Shown here: positions 61,747-64,000 of the stretch, one piece after another
Layout: the number at the start of each line of letters is the position of its first letter
How positions within the stretch are numbered: the stretch's first letter is position 1
Assembly: GCF_037975245.1 (NCBI RefSeq)
Contig: NC_092561.1
Span: 3,207,001 to 3,271,000 of the forward strand
From: Apostichopus japonicus
Lineage: Eukaryota; Echinodermata; Holothuroidea; Aspidochirotida; Stichopodidae
Reading direction: 5' to 3'
DNA length: 64,000 nt
The notes under the pieces: model-generated
The model's database searches: none
What the model was told of the DNA's origin: nothing
Seen by the model: the letters and a program-made list of their open reading frames with translations, nothing else
Position numbers and translations under genes: made by a program

Positions 61747-62566
61747 GCTTGACCAGTCAATAAGTAGGCTATTGTCCAACAAATGATCTCTATAGTGTTA
61801 TTTTGTTTACAGTACTACTTGGTAGTTGGTTCACAGGGATGTTGCCAGAGCATTATACATAGGGGTGTGGGAAGGGGGGTGTCGGGCAATCTTTACCAAC
61901 TGAAAAATAAAAAAACAGGGATTGCCTGTATCGGGCCCATAAGTGGGGTTAAACTGCTTTTTTAAGCTGACGAGTGAAAGTTTAGGCACAAGTAATCCTT
62001 CAAAGTAGTCCTCCAAACCTTAAGGTGGAGCCCACATTTGGACCTACAGGCGTACAGTGCAAGGGCCACCTCGTCCCTTCCGGTTCCTACCCCTATTATA
62101 AGGAAAAATTCCAGTTATTTGCTGCAAGCTCCGGTATATTACAGTAGGATTCAGTGTTTAATGCTATCAGGGCAGTTCCTGGCATTCATTAGATCACTAC
62201 TCTGTCAGCAAATACTTATTTGTCCAGTTTCTCATGCATATTTACTAATTCTGTGGCATTTTCATATGTAAATTTCCACACAATGTCCATCAGCCTAGTT
62301 GGTAATTCGTTAGAATTTCAATCAGCCAATGAGCAGGAAGTAAAGTATTGCATAACACTATTGAGCACTTGAATCATTATAAAACACAGAAGGGTAAAAT
62401 CTGTGATCGTTGCAATCTCCACAGCGCAGTGAAAACCACACTCAAGGAAAACAAACGCAGTATAGGTGTATACAGTACACTTTACGTGAAGGCAACGTTG
62501 ATAGAACCAGATGCCAGAGCTTAATAGATGAAATTTGCCCTCTTCAAGAAAAGAATTAAAGAAGGA
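61747..62566. other. Intergenic DNA
   Basis: CATAGGGGTGTGGGAAGGGG at about 61858 and ACAGGCGTACAGTG at about 62046 resemble hAT-type end wording, but no partner ends were found. The minus frame of 103 codons (62318-62629) runs into the dispersed repeat and has no domain. Confidence 0.4.
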
Positions 62567-63389
62567 GGGCATTTCCATGAAAAAGTGGACATGGGCTAAA
62601 AATATAAATTCTGCGTCACATCTTGTCATTGGTTAAATGTTGTTGTAAACATATCCAAGTTTGTGGAATCAATATGATACCTTCCTAAATATTGATTTTT
62701 TTGTTGTAGAATTTTGCATATGAAGTGGAAGGATGCTGTAATGCAAATTTTGTGCACAAATTATTAACAGATTTGTTTTTGTTCTCCTAAGAAATTAAAT
62801 GGTAATACTCAACTGATTTGTTTATTTATTGCTTACATAGTGCACTAACTTCAGATATCACTACCAACCTTTTGAATATATAATAAAAAATAATCAATAT
62901 TTGCTTTATTCAAACCTCTATTAGCTGATGTAACGTGAGTAACCAAAATTAATATTTTTCCCCATACATCAAATATGACACTACTAAAAATCTCATAATT
63001 GGATTTGGGTTTCTACTCATCACCCCGAAATGTGAAACAAGTAAAGAAATGATGTGCACCCCACTATGTTAAGTAGGGTAGGTGATGCAAATGGTAACAT
63101 GAGTTACCATGTTACGTGAGTTATCATACAGTATAATCATGCTTATAATGTAGACAATTATGCTACCAAGGTATAACTTAAGTCAAACTTGAAGCACCAA
63201 ATGTGGTGAATGAACATGGTCATTTCAAGTTTTCTACGGAGTTGTTGAGAAATGGACAATAATTTATTCCCAATGAATTATGGCTTAAAACTAAATATGT
63301 TATTGAAGTTCAGTTAGTTTTTATCAGAGTCAATATTTGAGAACTCCAAATTGAATTGGTGGTTTTCACTGTTTAATAATCATTGTTAA
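62567..63389. repeat. Dispersed repeat, copy 2
   Basis: Same sequence and orientation as 33175-34012, with small indels, for example a changed poly-T stretch after ATATTGATT and a CCCCGAAATG variant. It ends abruptly at CATTGTTAA, where a hAT-type element begins. Confidence 0.92.
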
Positions 63390-64000
63390 CAGGGGCGGCG
63401 ATCCGTTTCAAATATTGGGGGGGACATTTGCTTGGATGCAGGCAAATTACTATCAAAGCGGAGCGCCACCATTGGTTGGCGCGCAGCGTACAAGAAAATT
63501 TCTGGTTTTGATAGCCCCCCAAATCACCGGAAATGGCACTTCTCGGGCTTGGAAATGACCAACCAGATGTACACTTTTGCCTGAAAACCAAGTTTTCCTA
63601 ATAGGTTTTTTTTTCATTCATAACCTTTTTTTCAAGATTGTCACCAGTCACACATCATGTTCGACCTCATTGCATCTCCTGTGGATCATTGCCTTTGTAG
63701 GTAATTCTATGTAACACCTCACAATACCCGTCCGCCCCACTTTTCAAGGTTTTAAGCCCATTATTTGTTCAGAATTTGAATAATAAATTCACTTCAAAAC
63801 ATACCCATAATGTTGCACAAAATTTCATCTATGGACAACCAATTTAGAAAACCCCCCCTCAACCCCTAATAGACCGGTCAATTGCACGAGTAGAGGGAAC
63901 TATGATGAAGAATGTTGGTCAAGGAATTTTTGAAAATTCAGACACAGTTAAATTATTGGTGTACAAATATTAAAACCATAAAACTTCGATATCTTAGAAA
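63390..64000. mobile_element. hAT-like element, left part, cut by the window end
   Basis: It starts CAGGGGCGGCGATCCG directly at the break in the dispersed repeat. It carries the shared core in reverse (GGAGCGCCACCATTGGTTGG, then CCGGAAATGGCACTTCTCGG). No right end is seen before the end of the window; the predicted duplication would be ATTGTTAA. The minus frame 63373-63591 is repeat-derived. Confidence 0.65.

Overview
Organism: this is nuclear DNA of an animal. The one clear gene has GT-AG introns. Gene density is very low, the DNA is AT-rich, and the rest is satellite, minisatellites, fold-back elements and non-autonomous DNA transposons. The mix of hAT-like elements, a pogo-like element and fold-back elements with arms of short tandem repeats (as in the sea-urchin TU elements) fits a marine invertebrate, perhaps an echinoderm. 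That placement is a guess; no conserved gene fixes the taxon. Layout: bases 1-22440 are a satellite array with a basic unit of about 375 bp. Each unit is an old dimer of about 190 bp halves, organised into higher-order repeats of about 2.9 kb and 2.28 kb. Two foreign segments interrupt it (8529-8918 and 17101-19045), and its right edge decays from 21400. Just beyond the edge lies a candidate first coding exon of a type II membrane protein (22516-22695), then a diverged duplication carrying a CRE/TATA promoter-like site. A second, unrelated tandem array (27090-30410, unit about 180-245 bp) abuts the 3' end of the best gene in the window. That gene is on the minus strand (30445-32851). It has four exons with matching phases and encodes the C-terminal part of a Crypton-like tyrosine recombinase, followed by an acidic/serine linker and a Myb/SANT-like domain. 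Its 5' exons are not identified. From 33 kb onward the window is mostly mobile DNA. It holds two copies of an 0.83-kb dispersed repeat (33175 and 62567), both broken by hAT-like insertions at nearly the same position. It also holds five hAT-like elements, four of them with exact 8-bp target duplications (one nested in another) and one with a single mismatch. Further elements are a 3.76-kb pogo-like element with TA duplication and no visible transposase, and two fold-back elements sharing the terminus GGTGACA. A 142-bp array is split into two blocks that begin with the same leader, and there is a 98-bp array. Two regions carry one short motif many times. No tRNA, rRNA, CRISPR or bacterial-type operon was seen. 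How parts relate: there is no pathway here. The biological content is a recombinase-derived gene embedded in layered mobile DNA beside a large satellite block.
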